Assembly (NCBI GenBank): GCA_965368335.1
Contig: CBDUMN010000013.1
Coordinates: 1 to 54,265 of the forward strand
Direction: 5' to 3'
DNA from: CBDUMN01 sp965368335
GTDB lineage: Bacteria; Pseudomonadota; Alphaproteobacteria; Rhodospirillales; JAPHRK01
DNA: 54,265 bases
A model generated the notes under the pieces. It worked only from the letters and a program-made list of their open reading frames with translations, did no database searches and was not told the origin of the DNA. The translations under genes were made by a program, and so were the position numbers. Each line of letters starts with the position of its first letter. The first letter of the stretch is position 1. Below, piece by piece: positions 16,567 through 25,883 of this stretch.

Positions 16567-18039
16567 ATGCAAGGGAAATCAGGCATTTCATTGTGGGGAA
16601 GGCGTGTATATTTTTTGCTCGCCCTCGCCTTCGTTTGCTTTATCGGTGCAAAAGCTGTCGATGGCGACCCTCCGGCGTTTGATGGCGACCATAATTTTCT
16701 TATGGCCTACAACCTTATTAACGCAGGCGTCATGTCCATTGACGATAGCGGGCAAAGGCTAGGACTACCGGCGACCAACTATCGTGAGCCTCTTTATCCA
16801 TTGCTCTTAGCCGGGATCATGAAGGCGATCTTGCCAAATCCATTGCCGGATTTATCCTGTTTTAGGACCAAGGAAACCGACTGCGGAACCCTTCATGAGC
16901 GTTTGAAGCTCCTGAATGTGGGGCTTATTATCGTTTTATTGGCGGCTTTCTATGTCATGTTCCCTCTTGTTGCGGAAGCGCTGGGCCTTTCTAAGCGGCA
17001 GGGCGGAGGGCTGAGCTTCGCCATGATCACATTCATTGCAGCAGGGTCCAGTTACCTCGCCAAGGTAGAGTTTTACTATTCCGATGTCCTGGCGGGACTT
17101 CTTGTGTTTTTGCATGGAGCGTCATTGCTTTTGTTCATAACGCGGGGGCGGAAAACCTGGGCTGTAGTTTGCGGCTTGAGTTTAGGGGCGATCGTACTGA
17201 CAAAAGCTATTTTTCTTTATTGGATGCTTATGCTTTGTCTGGCGATTGTCGGTGCGGCATTTCTTTCATGGGGGCGGCAGCCAGGGCGACGTGCGGCGGT
17301 GGCGATGTTGATTGTTATCGCGGTTCTGCCTGTTGGGAGCTGGATGACAAGAAATCACGTCGAGATAGGCAGCTTTTCCGTTTCCAGCGGACGCGATTAT
17401 CAAGTTTTGGGAGTTCGGGCTGAATATGACGCCATGAGGCGGGAAGAGTATTTCCCCGGTTTTGTCTATTTTGTCCCTGTCTATGGTTGGGCGGCGGCTG
17501 AAAAATGGTTCGATGAGAAAGACTATCGTCGCTACGTGCGCAATAACCCGGATAGTTTCTTCAAAGTGGGCCAAAGTCGGGAAGGCTTAGTCGGTCGCCA
17601 GGTTGAAGAGGGGCGCTCAACATACATTGCGGCCTTATCTGTTTTTGTCGAACACCTGCCGATGCATATTGCGACAACGGCGCTTATGACTTACCGCTCC
17701 TTTTTCATCCCGGCAGGATATCGGACGCTGAGGGTTAAAGTCGGGGCGCTCTCCAACTGGATGACGATGGCGACGTTCATTATTCATGTGACGCTTGTGC
17801 CAAGTTTTATTTTGTTATGCATTTGGGCTGTATACCGACGGGACTGGTTCCTGCTGATTTTTCTGGCCCCGGCTATTTTCAGCGTCGCTATACACGCAGG
17901 CTTAACCCACTATATCCCGCGTTACAATTTACCGTTGATCCCGTTACTCTTCTTTTCACAATTTGTTTTATTCTGCCGCTTATGGGACCTGATCTCGGGG
18001 CGCTTCTTGCAAGAACGGGGTAACGTAAACGCGTCATGA
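16567..18039 (+). CDS. GT-C-type membrane glycosyltransferase, ArnT/PMT-like
   Basis: A 490-residue polytopic membrane protein. After the first helix comes an acidic loop (VDGDPPAFDGDHN) in the place where GT-C enzymes carry their catalytic acidic pair, then a segment NYREPLYPLLLAG and about ten more helices. Such enzymes take a sugar from a polyprenyl-phosphate carrier and attach it on the periplasmic side. The ATG at 16567 has AGGGGAAG upstream; the open frame reaches back into the tRNA and upstream starts are rejected. Its stop overlaps the GT2 start in an ATGA junction, so the enzyme is probably supplied with donor by that neighbour. Confidence 0.75.
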   Translation: MQGKSGISLWGRRVYFLLALAFVCFIGAKAVDGDPPAFDGDHNFLMAYNLINAGVMSIDDSGQRLGLPATNYREPLYPLLLAGIMKAILPNPLPDLSCFRTKETDCGTLHERLKLLNVGLIIVLLAAFYVMFPLVAEALGLSKRQGGGLSFAMITFIAAGSSYLAKVEFYYSDVLAGLLVFLHGASLLLFITRGRKTWAVVCGLSLGAIVLTKAIFLYWMLMLCLAIVGAAFLSWGRQPGRRAAVAMLIVIAVLPVGSWMTRNHVEIGSFSVSSGRDYQVLGVRAEYDAMRREEYFPGFVYFVPVYGWAAAEKWFDEKDYRRYVRNNPDSFFKVGQSREGLVGRQVEEGRSTYIAALSVFVEHLPMHIATTALMTYRSFFIPAGYRTLRVKVGALSNWMTMATFIIHVTLVPSFILLCIWAVYRRDWFLLIFLAPAIFSVAIHAGLTHYIPRYNLPLIPLLFFSQFVLFCRLWDLISGRFLQERGNVNAS

Positions 18040-18992
18040 CGAAGTTGATCATCCAAATACCCTGCTTCAATGAAGCGGAAAGCTTGCCTGTCACGCTGGC
18101 CGAGTTGCCGAGAAAAATCGACGGAATTGATCAGGTTGAATGGTTGATTATTGATGACGGTTCGACGGATGGAACCGTTGAGGTCGCCCAAGAGCACGGT
18201 GTTGACCATATTGTTTCTTTGCCGAGGAATCAGGGACTGGCGAAAGCCTTTATGGCCGGTATTGACGCCTGTCTTTCGGCGGGAGCCGACTATATCGTAA
18301 ATACCGATGCGGACAATCAGTACAAAAGTTCAGGCATCCCGGCTCTGCTTGACCCCATCCGCAATGGCAGCGCAGATATTGTCATCGGGTGCCGCCCAGT
18401 CATGGAGATTGAGCATTTTTCGCCTGTAAAGAAAGCTCTGCAGAAAATTGGCAGTTGGGCCGTCCGGGTGGCGAGCAATACGGACATTCCGGATGCTCCG
18501 AGCGGTTTTCGTGCATTCAGCCGGGAAGCCGCCATGCGACTTTATGTGACCGATTCCTATACCTATACATTGGAAACCATCATTCAGGCCGGTAAGAACA
18601 ACATGGCTATCAACTGGGTTCCTGTTGAAGTCAATGAGGATCTTCGCCCCTCTCGACTGGTTAAAGGAAACGCCAGCTATGTTGTGCGGTCGATCGGCAC
18701 GATTGGCCGGGTGTTTCTTATGTATCGGGCCTTCCCGTTCCTTTTTGGTTTAGGCGCTCTGTTAATGTTGCCCGGTCTATTGATTGGGCTTCGGTTCCTC
18801 TACTTCTATTTAGCTGGAGATGGGCAGGGGCATGTGCAGTCTCTTATCCTTGCGGGACTATTGATGAGCATGGGGTTCTTGACCTGCATAACCGGTGTCA
18901 TCGCCCATCTGATCGGAGTGAATAGAAAGATACTGGAAGACATCCGCTGGAGAACGATCCGACAAGATGGTTCTAGAGGTGGCCGGCTGTAA
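18036..18992 (+). CDS. GT2 polyprenyl-phosphate glycosyltransferase (Dpm1/GtrB-like)
   Basis: A 318-residue protein. The GT2 domain (1-230) begins TKLIIQIPCFNEAESLP and has IIDDGSTDGT for UDP binding and NTDADNQY with the metal-binding DxD. Two C-terminal membrane helices (about 230-295) anchor it. This build is typical of enzymes that load a sugar onto undecaprenyl or dolichyl phosphate on the cytoplasmic face. It lies between a GT-C transferase and a flippase-like protein with overlapping codons on both sides, which fits a periplasmic side-chain glycosylation unit. The sugar is unknown. Confidence 0.85.
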   Translation: MTKLIIQIPCFNEAESLPVTLAELPRKIDGIDQVEWLIIDDGSTDGTVEVAQEHGVDHIVSLPRNQGLAKAFMAGIDACLSAGADYIVNTDADNQYKSSGIPALLDPIRNGSADIVIGCRPVMEIEHFSPVKKALQKIGSWAVRVASNTDIPDAPSGFRAFSREAAMRLYVTDSYTYTLETIIQAGKNNMAINWVPVEVNEDLRPSRLVKGNASYVVRSIGTIGRVFLMYRAFPFLFGLGALLMLPGLLIGLRFLYFYLAGDGQGHVQSLILAGLLMSMGFLTCITGVIAHLIGVNRKILEDIRWRTIRQDGSRGGRL

Positions 18993-19612
18993 TGTCCACT
19001 ACCCTGGTTAGCGGCAACACGTATGACAAATACGGAAGCAAAAACCCTATTGCCCGCTATCTAATGAGCGGTTTTCTGGGGGCGTTTGACCGGATGCTTG
19101 CCTTGTCTGGCGCCCAGGCGGCCCGAGAGCTTGGCTGCGGCGAAGGGTATCTTAGCATTCGGTTGGCGCAAAAGGGGTTGCGCATAGCGGCCAGCGATTT
19201 GAGCGAAAATGTCTTGATGGAGGCCCGCCAGAATGCCATGGCTGCTGGTGCCGATATTTCTTTTTCACTGGAGGATGCGCAGACGCCAACATCGTTACCA
19301 GAGTTTTCCGACCTCATCGTTTGCTGTGAAGTTCTTGAGCATGTGAGGGAGCCAGAAACAGCCTTGCGGAATATTGCCGCTCTTGGGGCTCGGTACTTTC
19401 TTTTTAGCGTCCCAAACGAGCCATTATGGCGGGTTCTCAATATGGCGAGAGGTAAATATTGGACGGACTGGGGGAATACGCCAGGCCACATCCAGCATTG
19501 GAGTTCCAATGCTTTTAAGCAGATGCTGGAGCGCTATTTCGAGATAGAGGCTTTCTCAACGCCGCTGCCTTGGAGCATGGCGCTTTGTTCGGCGAAAGTG
19601 GACCGCTCTTAA
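18992..19612 (+). CDS. Class I SAM-dependent methyltransferase
   Basis: A 206-residue protein with motif I ELGCGEGYLSIRLA, the acidic strand-2 residue in AASDLSE, and a strand 4 ending VCCEVLEHV. The start overlaps the stop of the GT2 gene (TAATG) and its own stop overlaps the next start in the same way, so translation of the four-gene unit is coupled. It could methylate the sugar that the unit transfers, or the carrier lipid; neither is shown. Confidence 0.8.
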   Translation: MSTTLVSGNTYDKYGSKNPIARYLMSGFLGAFDRMLALSGAQAARELGCGEGYLSIRLAQKGLRIAASDLSENVLMEARQNAMAAGADISFSLEDAQTPTSLPEFSDLIVCCEVLEHVREPETALRNIAALGARYFLFSVPNEPLWRVLNMARGKYWTDWGNTPGHIQHWSSNAFKQMLERYFEIEAFSTPLPWSMALCSAKVDRS

Positions 19613-20517
19613 TGAGAGGCTTTATCGAGTCGCCGCTAGTTCGATACTTCGGTGTTTTTTTGTCGTTGATTGCGACGGGCTACGTGGCTTGGGTTTTCAT
19701 CCAACTGAAGCCCTGGTCTCTGGATGTGGACTGGGGGAGCATTGCGCCGATCCTAGTCATTGCTTCAGTCATTTACGGCATGCTTGGTGTCCTTGTCGGC
19801 CTAGCTTGGCATCAACTTGTGGAAATGCTTGAACCAGGCGTTCTTTCGCCTCGGGATTGCGTCATCATCTACGCAAAAAGCCAGATTGCTAAATATCTGC
19901 CGACCAATACCCTCCACTTCGTTGGCCGCTACGCCATGGCGCGTAGCAAGGGCGCCAATGGCAAAATGCTGATTGCCTCTACAGGGATCGAGCAGTTGGT
20001 AACAGTTTGTTTGGCGGGTGCAATTGGGGTGCCGGTCCTTAGTAACATCGCCTCTAGCCTATTGCCTGAAATTGTTGAGAGGGCGTCGTGGGCACTTTAC
20101 GGAATAATCGCCATCGGCATATTGGTTGCGTGCATATTTTTCCGGCGTCAGATTTTCGGCGTTTTAGCGCAGGTTTCATTGTTGCCGATTTTTTTGGCAG
20201 CTTTTTTTCTCGTAACCTTTTACCTAATAGCCGGGGGGCTATTTCAGATGACGACAGCTGAAATCGTAACCCAAGGTTCGGCCGTTCCTTCTTACGGTAG
20301 AATCGTTTCTGCGATTGCCCTGGCTTGGGCTGTTGGCATGGCTGCTCCGGGAGCGGGAGCGGGGATTGGGATTAGGGAGGCCGTCCTAATCCATGCCTTC
20401 GAAGGCCTCATGTCGCCTGAAATGATCATCCTCGCTGCAGTATTGTTTCGTATGGTGACAGTAGTTGGGGATATCCTATTATTTATCTTTGGAGCCAGCT
20501 TTTTTCGTCGGAATTAG
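19612..20517 (+). CDS. Flippase-like membrane protein (LPG-synthase TM region / AglD-like family)
   Basis: A 301-residue protein with about eight membrane helices, matching the integral part of lysylphosphatidylglycerol synthetases and the stand-alone YbhN/AglD-like proteins. Characteristic segments are AKYLPTNTLHFVGRYAMA and, near the end, AAPGAGAGIGIREAVL. I start it at the ATG at 19612, which overlaps the methyltransferase stop (TAATG); a start 42 bases earlier lies inside that gene. Members are thought to move or present polyprenyl-linked sugars, which fits the GT2/GT-C neighbours. Its stop shares TTAG with the convergent carbamoyltransferase. Confidence 0.8.
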   Translation: MRGFIESPLVRYFGVFLSLIATGYVAWVFIQLKPWSLDVDWGSIAPILVIASVIYGMLGVLVGLAWHQLVEMLEPGVLSPRDCVIIYAKSQIAKYLPTNTLHFVGRYAMARSKGANGKMLIASTGIEQLVTVCLAGAIGVPVLSNIASSLLPEIVERASWALYGIIAIGILVACIFFRRQIFGVLAQVSLLPIFLAAFFLVTFYLIAGGLFQMTTAEIVTQGSAVPSYGRIVSAIALAWAVGMAAPGAGAGIGIREAVLIHAFEGLMSPEMIILAAVLFRMVTVVGDILLFIFGASFFRRN

Positions 20518-22286
20518 ATCGCTTCGGGGAAGGCGTCTTCCTTTTTCGATATCATAAAGGGGCCAAGAGCAAGATTTTGGAGGCCAGAATTTTCCAGCGT
20601 CCATAGCGCTTGCTCCAAGGTTGCTACCAACGGTTTCCCATGGACATTCATGCTGGTGTTGAGAACGCCGCCTATCCCTGTTTGTTTCTCAAAAGATTCA
20701 ATAAGTCGATAGTAGGACGGATTAGCATTCTTAGTGAGAACTTGGGGGCGGAGGGTATGGTCTCCTTGGTGTAACGCAGCCCGCAAATGGTCTTTCCCCA
20801 TATTTGAGGCCTTGAAAGCAGTAATCATATGAGGTGCGGGGGATTTTTCCGGTTTGTATCCAACTAGGTAATTTTGCGCCAAACGGTCAAGAATTGTCGG
20901 CGCGAACGGCATCCAGAAATCGCGGCACTTAATTTGGTCGTTGATGGCGTAAAAACTCTCTATGCGACCTGGATGGCCAAGAATAGAGCGGTTGCCTAAT
21001 GCGCGGGCACCCCATTCGTTGCGCCGACTAAAACGAGCAACGATCTCACCCGCTGCAAGCCGTGTCGCCGTCTCTTCATCAATATCAACGGGGCGTGTAA
21101 CGTTAAACCGTTCGAAAACACGATGCTTCTTTAAAAAGGCCTCTACGTCCTCATCCTTATAGGCAAGACCGAGGTATAAACTGGTCAAGGGCTGAGTATT
21201 TCCGAGTTGGAGCGCCATCAGATCATAGGCAGCGCCGATTGCGTTTGATTCATCGCCACAAGATGGCAGAAAGTACACATCCTCGATTTCGGAAAGTGCT
21301 TGTATCTGCATGTTAAGCTTGATGTTCATGAACAACCCGCCGCCAGTTGCGATGCGTCGGATGCCGGTTTTCTGGATAACTTTCTGGACCCAGGCAAGAA
21401 CCCGCTCTTCAATTAAATGCTGGGCTGCGGCCGCGAGGTTATCAAACCTTTCGCCTGGAGCTTCCTTACAAAGATACTGGTAAAACCAAATTGTATTCAT
21501 TGACCCCTGAAAGCCCAGCCCGTCCTTTGAAAGGCTGATGATGGGATCATACAGTCGGCGATATGTGTCTAAATAGTAGTCCTTGGCATAAGGGGCGAGC
21601 CCCATGACTTTGTACTCATGCTCAAGCTCCCGCATGCCAAGAAAGCGGGTTGTTCCGGAATAGACGGCACCCAGCGACGCACTTTCGCCGGTCCTGCCGA
21701 GCCGTTCCCATCGCCCCTTTTCGTCGATTTTTGTTACTGTAGCACTCAGTCCATCACCGCTTCCGTCTGCCGTAAAAACTAGGCAAGGCTTTCCGTCATT
21801 GGGAACGAGCGAATGGTAAGCGGCCCGTGCATGACAAAGATGGTGATCGTGAAAATGCAGCTGCACCCGATCAAGCTTATGCGCATCAAGATTACGCTTT
21901 AGCTCAGCTAGTCCTTCATCAACGAGCTTTCGTTGCAGTCCTTGCCGCAGTAACCGGTAGAGCGGTGGTGCTGTTTTTCGAAGGATAGAGTTGGCGAAGT
22001 CCTTAGCCGTTCGGTTCGCCTTCCTCTCTTGGTGTTGGGTGCGGTTACCTTGTAGATGTGCATAACACCTTGCAGGAAAGATGCTCGTGCCAGCGATTGC
22101 AACATCTGTAATGTCTTCGATTTTTTTTCCAGATTGTGCTAGGAGCGCATTAATAGCCTCGCCTGGAAATACAGCGGAATTTTTAATTCCATCAATTTTT
22201 TCCTGGCTCAATACACCTAGGATCTCACCGTTCTCAGCAACCGTAGCCGTAGCGTTGTGTCCAAGATGTAGGGCGAGAATGGTCAT
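20514..22286 (-). CDS. Carbamoyltransferase (NodU/CmcH family), copy 2
   Basis: A 590-residue enzyme of the same family as the one at 8950 but clearly divergent from it. The Kae1-like domain has HDHHLCHARAAY (146-157), ELEHEYKVMGLAPYA and ATGGGLFMNIKLN; the C-terminal part has NEWGARALGNRSILGHPG and NTSMNVHGKP. All signature blocks are present, so activity is likely; the acceptor is not known. It has no SxtJ or DUF5989 partner. Its ATG overlaps the stop of the O-antigen ligase gene in an ATGA junction, so the two are co-translated, pointing to a lipopolysaccharide or capsule repeat as target. Confidence 0.93.
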   Translation of the reverse strand: MTILALHLGHNATATVAENGEILGVLSQEKIDGIKNSAVFPGEAINALLAQSGKKIEDITDVAIAGTSIFPARCYAHLQGNRTQHQERKANRTAKDFANSILRKTAPPLYRLLRQGLQRKLVDEGLAELKRNLDAHKLDRVQLHFHDHHLCHARAAYHSLVPNDGKPCLVFTADGSGDGLSATVTKIDEKGRWERLGRTGESASLGAVYSGTTRFLGMRELEHEYKVMGLAPYAKDYYLDTYRRLYDPIISLSKDGLGFQGSMNTIWFYQYLCKEAPGERFDNLAAAAQHLIEERVLAWVQKVIQKTGIRRIATGGGLFMNIKLNMQIQALSEIEDVYFLPSCGDESNAIGAAYDLMALQLGNTQPLTSLYLGLAYKDEDVEAFLKKHRVFERFNVTRPVDIDEETATRLAAGEIVARFSRRNEWGARALGNRSILGHPGRIESFYAINDQIKCRDFWMPFAPTILDRLAQNYLVGYKPEKSPAPHMITAFKASNMGKDHLRAALHQGDHTLRPQVLTKNANPSYYRLIESFEKQTGIGGVLNTSMNVHGKPLVATLEQALWTLENSGLQNLALGPFMISKKEDAFPEAI

Positions 22287-23569
22287 TGGCCATCTGTCTC
22301 ACTATTCCGATTATGGAAATTTGAGTTGGCGAGAATGATAGTGGAAACGACTACAAAAACCATTTGCCACCAGGCAGACCAGATAGAGAAATTGAATAGC
22401 GAAGAAACCCAAAACCCGCCGAAAACAGACATAACAGCGAGATAGCCTTTTTGAAAGTTTGCCAGATATTTCTTTAAGATGAGAAAGGCTGACAGAAGAA
22501 CAGTACCCATCAATGATAAAACGCCAAATACGCCAGTCTCGGCAAGCACCTCGACAATCCAGTTATGAGGGTGTCCCGGTAGAGGCGGGTATTCTTTTGC
22601 AATGGTGAAAGATTCAATATGGTTGATGGCGAAATTAGCTGTGTTGATGCCCCACCCAAACCACGGTTTCACCTCGGCCAAATTGATGGTGTTCATCCAA
22701 ATAATCTGGCGATGGGGATCAATAAGCCAGGGCGGCAGAATGGGGTCAAACGGTACGGGAGGTGAGGTGTATCTTGCCGCCAGATATGACAGGGCGCCGG
22801 CGATTCCAAGTCCAACGACACTCCAAAGCCCGATCAGAATCATTTTGTTTCTGTATCGAAAGCCGATTAGCAATACAAAAATAAGAAATGCCGCCAATAA
22901 TCCGGCGATAGCCGAGCGGCTTTCCAATAGAACAAAATAACCAGGCAGGAGAAGGACAATTCCAAAGGCCATGATCCGCCAGCGGTTTCCAAGAGCTAGT
23001 CCGCCCCAAACCAGGAGAGGAGCAAACAAGACACTGGCCGAAGCATATCGTTTGAAGAAGAGTTTGCCATAGTGTTTTTCCATAAGGTCATAGCCTTTGA
23101 TTTGGGCGATTACCTCAGGAAAGAACACCATCGTAATGGTCGACAAAAAATAAGCGAAAAATAAGCCAATGATTATTGTCTTCAACTGCAACCGAAGCAA
23201 TTGAGGGCGGTTATTCAAAAAGTCATACAAGAGAATGCCGACAACGGTGAAAAGAATCATCCTGATGACAACTGAAATTGATTCCCCAACATCAAGAGAC
23301 ATGATGGTTCCCGGAGCCCAGGCCGCAAAAGTAAAGATGATTGCGATGCCGATTGGGGATCTAAGAAACTTCCGGAGCGCTTCAACATTTGCCTCCCATC
23401 CGTTTAGGAAGGCGGCTAGGAGAATGCCGATCCCCCCAAAAACAGCGAACGTAACGGGCCCAACAACCAAGCATGGTAGGCTTGCGACGACCATGATGGA
23501 GGCTATAGCTTCCGCCCGGTGACGCCAGTTTCCAGCACTGATAGAGTTTTCGGTTTCTGTGGCAGTCAT
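22283..23569 (-). CDS. O-antigen ligase / polymerase family membrane protein
   Basis: A 428-residue protein with about eleven membrane helices and one long periplasmic loop (about 265-345). The loop holds GWGINTANFAIN and ends in PLPGHPHNWIVEVLAETGVFG, the hallmark of the Wzy_C/WaaL family that joins polyprenyl-linked glycans to lipid A core, to each other, or to proteins. Whether this copy is a ligase or a polymerase cannot be decided from sequence; a second Wzy-like domain exists at 30045-32531. Only a weak ribosome-binding site precedes the ATG. It is divergent from the GT8-like gene across a 162-base gap. Confidence 0.85.
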   Translation of the reverse strand: MTATETENSISAGNWRHRAEAIASIMVVASLPCLVVGPVTFAVFGGIGILLAAFLNGWEANVEALRKFLRSPIGIAIIFTFAAWAPGTIMSLDVGESISVVIRMILFTVVGILLYDFLNNRPQLLRLQLKTIIIGLFFAYFLSTITMVFFPEVIAQIKGYDLMEKHYGKLFFKRYASASVLFAPLLVWGGLALGNRWRIMAFGIVLLLPGYFVLLESRSAIAGLLAAFLIFVLLIGFRYRNKMILIGLWSVVGLGIAGALSYLAARYTSPPVPFDPILPPWLIDPHRQIIWMNTINLAEVKPWFGWGINTANFAINHIESFTIAKEYPPLPGHPHNWIVEVLAETGVFGVLSLMGTVLLSAFLILKKYLANFQKGYLAVMSVFGGFWVSSLFNFSIWSAWWQMVFVVVSTIILANSNFHNRNSETDGQ

Positions 23570-23731
23570 AATGATCCAAAGCGGCCCAAGTCGGATGGTG
23601 TGAGCTCTGTATAATCACTCAAGTTATATATGTCATGAGAAGAGATTACTTTTTTGTCGCCACTGTTTCGACTGGTATATACGGGCAAGGCATGGTTTTG
23701 TTTCGAAAAATCTATTGAGTTCAAAGGTACG

Positions 23732-24652
23732 ATGAAAACTGATCCCAAGATCGCGATTGTTTGTGCTGCCGACGCCAATTATTTCAATTTATTGAAAGGC
23801 CTCATTGAGTCAGTGGACCCATTTCTAAAGCGACGGGATGCTACACTTTGCGTCCTTGATCTGGGGCTGGATGCCGATCATCTGGAATGGATTAAAAATC
23901 GCGCCAGTCAAATTGTTGCGGCGGACTGGGATATTGATTTTAGCTGGCAAAATGAAGCTCCTGGCTACTTTCGAGCTATGACGGCCAGGCCCTTTTTGCC
24001 GAAGCACTTCCCTGGTTATGATGTTTATCTTTGGATTGACTCCGATGCTTGGGTCCAGAATGATTTAGCGTTAGATATTTATGTAAGGGCTGCATTAAAA
24101 GGTAAATTGCCTATCACCCCAGAGATCGACCGAAGTTATTGGACCATGGCAAAAAGGCCAAAAATGTTTGGCTGGGATCAGAACTTCAAGGCATATAAGT
24201 TCTGTTTTGGTTTCAGGGTTGCTAATAGGCTCGCCCGCAATCCAATTCTAAATTCAGGCGTTTTTGCGCTTCGCCATGACGCGCCGCATTGGGGGCTTTG
24301 GCAGTCGGCCCTTACTCGGGCAATACAGGGTAAGAAAAAAGCGCCAGATATTTCCGCGCTCCCATTTAAGCTTATGGAGCAGACAGCCCTTAATTTCATT
24401 GTTTTTGCCGATAACGCTCCGGTCACTCTTTTGCCAGCGACGTATAACTGGTTTTGTGGCAAGGGTACGCCGATGCTAGACCATAAAGAGTGCAAGCTGG
24501 TTGAGCCAAATGAGCCGCACCAGGAAATTGGTGTCGTTCATATGGCGGGTGATCGTATTCATGAAAGAGCCTTTTGTCTTGAAACGACACAAGGCGGCAT
24601 CTGTGAAACCAAGGTAACCTTCGAAGCAATCAAGGCCCTTGGAGCGGGGTAA
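23732..24652 (+). CDS. GT8-like glycosyltransferase
   Basis: A 306-residue soluble protein. IAIVCAADANYFNLLKGLI opens a nucleotide-sugar-binding fold, YLWIDSDAWV carries a DxD metal site, and NSGVFALR and VVHMAGD match the positions of the NSG and HxxG-type motifs of GT8 enzymes. It is likely a cytoplasmic retaining sugar transferase. AAAGG lies 7 bases before the ATG at 23732; the frame is open for 26 codons before it but without a good start. It is the only + strand gene between 20517 and the right edge, convergent with the long minus-strand run. Confidence 0.65.
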   Translation: MKTDPKIAIVCAADANYFNLLKGLIESVDPFLKRRDATLCVLDLGLDADHLEWIKNRASQIVAADWDIDFSWQNEAPGYFRAMTARPFLPKHFPGYDVYLWIDSDAWVQNDLALDIYVRAALKGKLPITPEIDRSYWTMAKRPKMFGWDQNFKAYKFCFGFRVANRLARNPILNSGVFALRHDAPHWGLWQSALTRAIQGKKKAPDISALPFKLMEQTALNFIVFADNAPVTLLPATYNWFCGKGTPMLDHKECKLVEPNEPHQEIGVVHMAGDRIHERAFCLETTQGGICETKVTFEAIKALGAG

Positions 24653-24698
24653 TAGCAGGACGTTTTGAGCCCAAGCTCTATGTCCGCCAATGTATGTT

Positions 24699-25841
24699 TT
24701 ATCTGACAATTTGCCTGTAAAGATTTTCGTATTGTCTGACCATCGTATCGATGGGGAACCGTTCGATAATCTGTTGTCGGGCTTTTTCTCCCAGAATGGT
24801 GCGTTCCGAATGCGGCATTTGACAGAACTCTAAGACTGCGCTGGAGAGTGCCTCTGGATTGGACGGTGGTATAGTTTTTCCGGTTTCACCAATCATTCTA
24901 AAGCTATCGCCGACATCGGTTGCGATACAAGGAACACCGGATGCCATCCCCTCTCCAATCACGTTGGGTGCTCCTTCCCCATATGCCGAACAAAGCACTA
25001 AAAAATCAAAGGCGGGATAAATTGACGTCATATCCGAACGCATGCCCAAGAGATGGCACCGGCCTTTTAAAGAAGGCGATGAAAGCTTTTCGGCGAAGAA
25101 AGGATGATCTGGATTTACCTTATCGCCGTACAGTACGAAATGGACCTTTTCGTTCTGTTGGCAGATAGTTTTTGCTGCGCTTAGAAGAGTTTGATGGTCT
25201 TTCTGTGGATCAAGGCGCGCTACATTCCCTACGATAATGGCGTCATCGGGAAGGCCTAGTTCTTCTTGTAATCGTGCTCGTGCCGTCTTGTCAGGCCTAA
25301 AGTGCTCGAAATCAAAGCCATTTGGAATGATTTCAAATTTTGTGTCAACATACCCCATGTTTATGTGGGCGCCTTTTGCCGCATAGGAGCCGCAAATAAT
25401 TTTGGTCGGTATGATCTTGGATAGTAAGGCGCAACTCCATGCAGTAAAGATGGTCAGTTTTTTGCTATGCTTATTACTTAACGTGCTTTGCCTGATATTC
25501 CATACTACTTTTGCGTTAGATTTGAGTTTTGCGGCAATCCCACCAACCAAATCGGCATGGTACATCCAAGTTTGGACAATATCGGCTTTCTTATATGAGG
25601 GATGGGTGAGCAATCGCAACAAGGTTCCCGGGCTGGGTAGGCCGTCCCTCCGTATGCCGAGAGAATGGACGGGGATTCCAAGAGCCTCGATTTCGCTGGC
25701 GACTGGGCCTTTATTGGTTAGACACAGTACATAATGGGCGAAAGTGTTGGAATCCATAAGCTTTAGATTGCGTAAAAGAACGCCTTCCGCCCCCCCTGTA
25801 TTTAGGCCAGTTATTATGTGGAGAATTTTTATTTTTTTCAT
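24699..25841 (-). CDS. GT4 glycosyltransferase
   Basis: A 380-residue GT-B-fold transferase. The N-terminal domain opens ILHIITGLNTGGAEGVLL, the glycine-rich acceptor loop of GT4 enzymes, and the C-terminal domain has GNVARLDPQKDH and EGAPNVIGE, the E-x7-E donor motif. I chose the ATG at 25841 because the conserved sequence starts there, although no good ribosome-binding site precedes it; a TTG at 25880 is the alternative. It is the last gene of the minus-strand run, 42 bases after the Wzx-like gene. No terminator hairpin is evident after it. Confidence 0.88.
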   Translation of the reverse strand: MKKIKILHIITGLNTGGAEGVLLRNLKLMDSNTFAHYVLCLTNKGPVASEIEALGIPVHSLGIRRDGLPSPGTLLRLLTHPSYKKADIVQTWMYHADLVGGIAAKLKSNAKVVWNIRQSTLSNKHSKKLTIFTAWSCALLSKIIPTKIICGSYAAKGAHINMGYVDTKFEIIPNGFDFEHFRPDKTARARLQEELGLPDDAIIVGNVARLDPQKDHQTLLSAAKTICQQNEKVHFVLYGDKVNPDHPFFAEKLSSPSLKGRCHLLGMRSDMTSIYPAFDFLVLCSAYGEGAPNVIGEGMASGVPCIATDVGDSFRMIGETGKTIPPSNPEALSSAVLEFCQMPHSERTILGEKARQQIIERFPIDTMVRQYENLYRQIVR

Positions 25842-25883
25842 TTGCGCGTCACATGTGCTCAGAAATTGAGCTAAACCCAAACC

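Noticed and set aside
23610..23615. TATAAT upstream of the GT8-like gene as a promoter
   Set aside because: A perfect -10 hexamer, but nothing like a -35 element 16-18 bases upstream; not enough to report as a promoter.
24672..24690. GAGC-CCAA-GCTC as a shared terminator between the convergent genes at 24652 and 24699
   Set aside because: A four-base stem without a T run is too weak.
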